A DNA stretch of 64,000 nucleotides, taken from positions 82,922,705 to 82,986,704 of the forward strand of contig CP136067.1 of the NCBI GenBank assembly GCA_032622095.1. The letters are read 5' to 3'. Shown one piece after another: positions 62,205 to 64,000 of the stretch. The position numbers and the translations under genes were made by a program. Numbering within the stretch: position 1 is the first letter of the stretch; each line of letters opens with the position of its first letter. The notes beneath the pieces are model-generated. The model did not search any database. It saw only the letters and a program-made list of their open reading frames with translations, and was not told the DNA's origin. The stretch comes from Siphonodentalium dalli. Lineage: Eukaryota > Mollusca > Scaphopoda > Gadilida > Siphonodentaliidae.

Positions 62205-62815
62205 TAAAGGGTTGTTGTACATGTATGGTGGTCCCAATACACTCTTTCCATGAACCACATCCCGAATCAAAATGGCTACCTGATTCAAGTAGGGGACCCA
62301 TGCCATTTTCCCGGCCCCTTGACCGAATTATGTCAAATAATGAGCGTTGTATTGGTGGCCCCAACGCACCCTAAATGGTCACACCCACACCGATCCAAAA
62401 ATAACCGCCGTCCAGATGGGTTCAATTATGAGACACATGCCATGTCACGACCCCTTGACACATTTAGGTCATACACAGACACATTAAGCATGCACCAAAA
62501 CACCTCACCCCGATGCAAATGACCGTAGCCCAGAGGGGTCCAAATAGGGGATCCATGCCATTTATCGGCCCTTGACAGATTTAGGTCAAACAAAGTGTGT
62601 TATAGGGTGCCCCCAATACACCATAAACATACACTCCACACAAACACCACCCCGATCCAAAATGGCCAACACCAGAGGGCTTCAAATAGGGGCCCCTTGA
62701 CAGATTTGGACCCCTCTGGACGGCCGCCATTTTGTATCGAGGCGGGATGTGTGGGGTGTATGTTAGGGTGTATTTGATGGCTACCATACAGCATGCACTC
62801 TTTGTCTGGCCTAAC
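62205..62815. repeat. Degenerate ~120-bp minisatellite ending in an inverted copy
   Basis: Four or so direct copies carry GGTGGCCCCAA(C/T)(A/G)CACC, ATCCAAAATGGCC, CCAGAGGG(G/T)TTCAAAT, AGGGG(A/C)CC and CCCTTGACAGATTTAGGTCA. The last (about 62708-62790) is in reverse orientation: CCCCTCTGGACGGCCGCCAT then TTTGTATCGAGG and GGGTGTATG. A fragment also occurs in the MITE at 54.9 kb. Confidence 0.75.
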
Positions 62816-63327
62816 CCTGGTCCGATTCACTAAGTATAATATGTCACTTAATACCATGTTACTAGCTATCTAACCTATTATTTCTTAATATACGTGCTGT
62901 TTTATGTAAATGACATACGCTACAGTCATTATCGGGTTTAATTCGTTTGATACACACAACTATATTCAACCGAACGTGCAGAAATCGTTCGAATACATAT
63001 CCTGTATAGAACCGTAACAGTCGGTATTGGCTTGAATAGAACCGTAACACACACATTGTGAGTATCAGGCTAATGCTCCAACTTATGAACCCTATCGGTA
63101 TAGTTTATCTGCTGTTTTATGGTGTATACTTTAAACTCAGTATTTCGTCTTCAGAATGCGTTTCACAATATAGGTGGATCCAAAAAGAAAGGCATGGTTG
63201 ATTACATGTTGTACACGATTAATCTCTATTTCGGAGTCAATTGTGATCTAATTAAAGTTAAGCTTTCGGTAAAATGCCATTTCTGCAGATAGTCGGAAAG
63301 GTTAATACATTCAAAATATATATAACT

Positions 63328-63950
63328 AGCTTCGGGAGCCTTTATTCAGCGTCGGAGGGGCCAGTGGCACCTGCACAAAGGGCCCATGTGTGCTTTGGAA
63401 GCATACTACCCATACGCAGATCCTTTTCACAGATCCTTTTCTTATATATATATAAATAATATTATTATGCTGCTATATCCTCGTGCAAATAGGTTCATAT
63501 TGGACCTATATATTGGCACTGGGTCATATTGGACTTTTTGGAATTCTGGAATAAGCCCATAATGGACTACTACCAGCTATTCAGTTGGCTGGCGCGGGCC
63601 ACAGCGAAACACGTGTATAAAGAGCGTACACCTGGCGCTGCAACATATCCTCCTGTAAATAGGTTCATATTGTGGACCTAAATATTCACATGGGTTCATA
63701 TTGGACTTCTTTGATTCTGAAATAGGCTCATATATAGTGAGCTTAAATTAATTTTGTTGTGTTTTTTTAAATGTATTTAATTAATTTTTGTTAAATCAAA
63801 ATTTTGAAAAATTAACGCCGTTATAACCTCCGCCATGGTATCCCGAGTCACCATACCAAATTTGATTGAAATCGGTCTAGGGGTCTGGGAGAAATATCCG
63901 GAGAGACGGACGGCTAGACAAACACACAGACTATCCTACTCTGTTATATA
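63328..63950. repeat. TTATTCAGCGTCGGAGG family, copy 3 (longest)
   Basis: Runs from AACTAGCTTCGGGAGCCTTT through CAGCGTCGGAGGGGCC, two internal paragraphs (CAACATATCCTCGTGCAAAT and CAACATATCCTCCTGTAAAT, each with TTCATATTGGAC) to ACCAAATTTGATTGAAATCG, GGGGTCTGGGAGAAA and ACTCTGTTATATA. Same ends as the copy at 46 kb. Confidence 0.65.
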
Positions 63951-64000
63951 AAGACGTCGCGTGATTTTGTTCCGAAAAGTTTTATTTTTAATCATACGGA

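Overview
This window is eukaryotic, intron-rich and AT-rich by eye. It looks like genomic DNA of a marine lophotrochozoan, most likely a mollusc. That placement is an inference from the intron/exon style, the LINE tail ending in GACGTTAAAC plus (AATC)n, the many foldback and Helitron-like repeats, and a taurine-pathway type decarboxylase. I cannot name a species.

There is one convincing host gene. A PLP-dependent acidic amino acid decarboxylase of the CSAD/GADL1/GAD group lies on the + strand in 12 coding exons between 23857 and 57431. The exons splice at GT/AG sites in consistent phase to 1617 nt, giving a 538-residue protein with start, stop, the PLP lysine and all main family blocks. Its introns (about 0.3 to 9 kb) are packed with transposable elements.

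Layout. 1-7.4 kb: small foldback elements, a 530-bp TIR element with TA target duplications, and a decayed PIF/Harbinger transposase. 7.4-9.9 kb: a LINE ORF1 (zinc-knuckle) remnant with its 3' tail, plus a second LINE fragment. 10.0-14.35 kb: a complete but dead Ty3/gypsy LTR retrotransposon on the - strand, carrying an SGNH-hydrolase-like ORF. 14.4-17.4 kb: a Harbinger-like element split by an insertion holding a decayed LINE, which is itself interrupted by a foldback element. 17.4-23.8 kb: dispersed repeats, a TAA-flanked MITE and a long CT/TA microsatellite. 23.8-57.4 kb: the decarboxylase gene. Its introns hold a hairpin MITE, Helitron-like ends, a 1178-bp hAT-like foldback with a perfect 8-bp target duplication, a 1.4-kb foldback containing a 152-bp satellite, a SINE, a foldback of about 2.1 kb filling most of intron 6, a LINE with a recognisable reverse transcriptase in intron 7, a LINE tail that duplicated a splice acceptor in intron 8, and a TTA-flanked MITE. 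57.9-60.8 kb: two nested foldback elements. 61-64 kb: degenerate minisatellites and the last copy of a dispersed repeat family.

No RNA genes, CRISPR arrays, operons or bacterial-type features were seen. The most distinctive material is the set of composite foldback elements, the SGNH-like ORF inside the LTR element, and the LINE-mediated duplication of a splice acceptor. All mobile-element coding regions seen here are broken.
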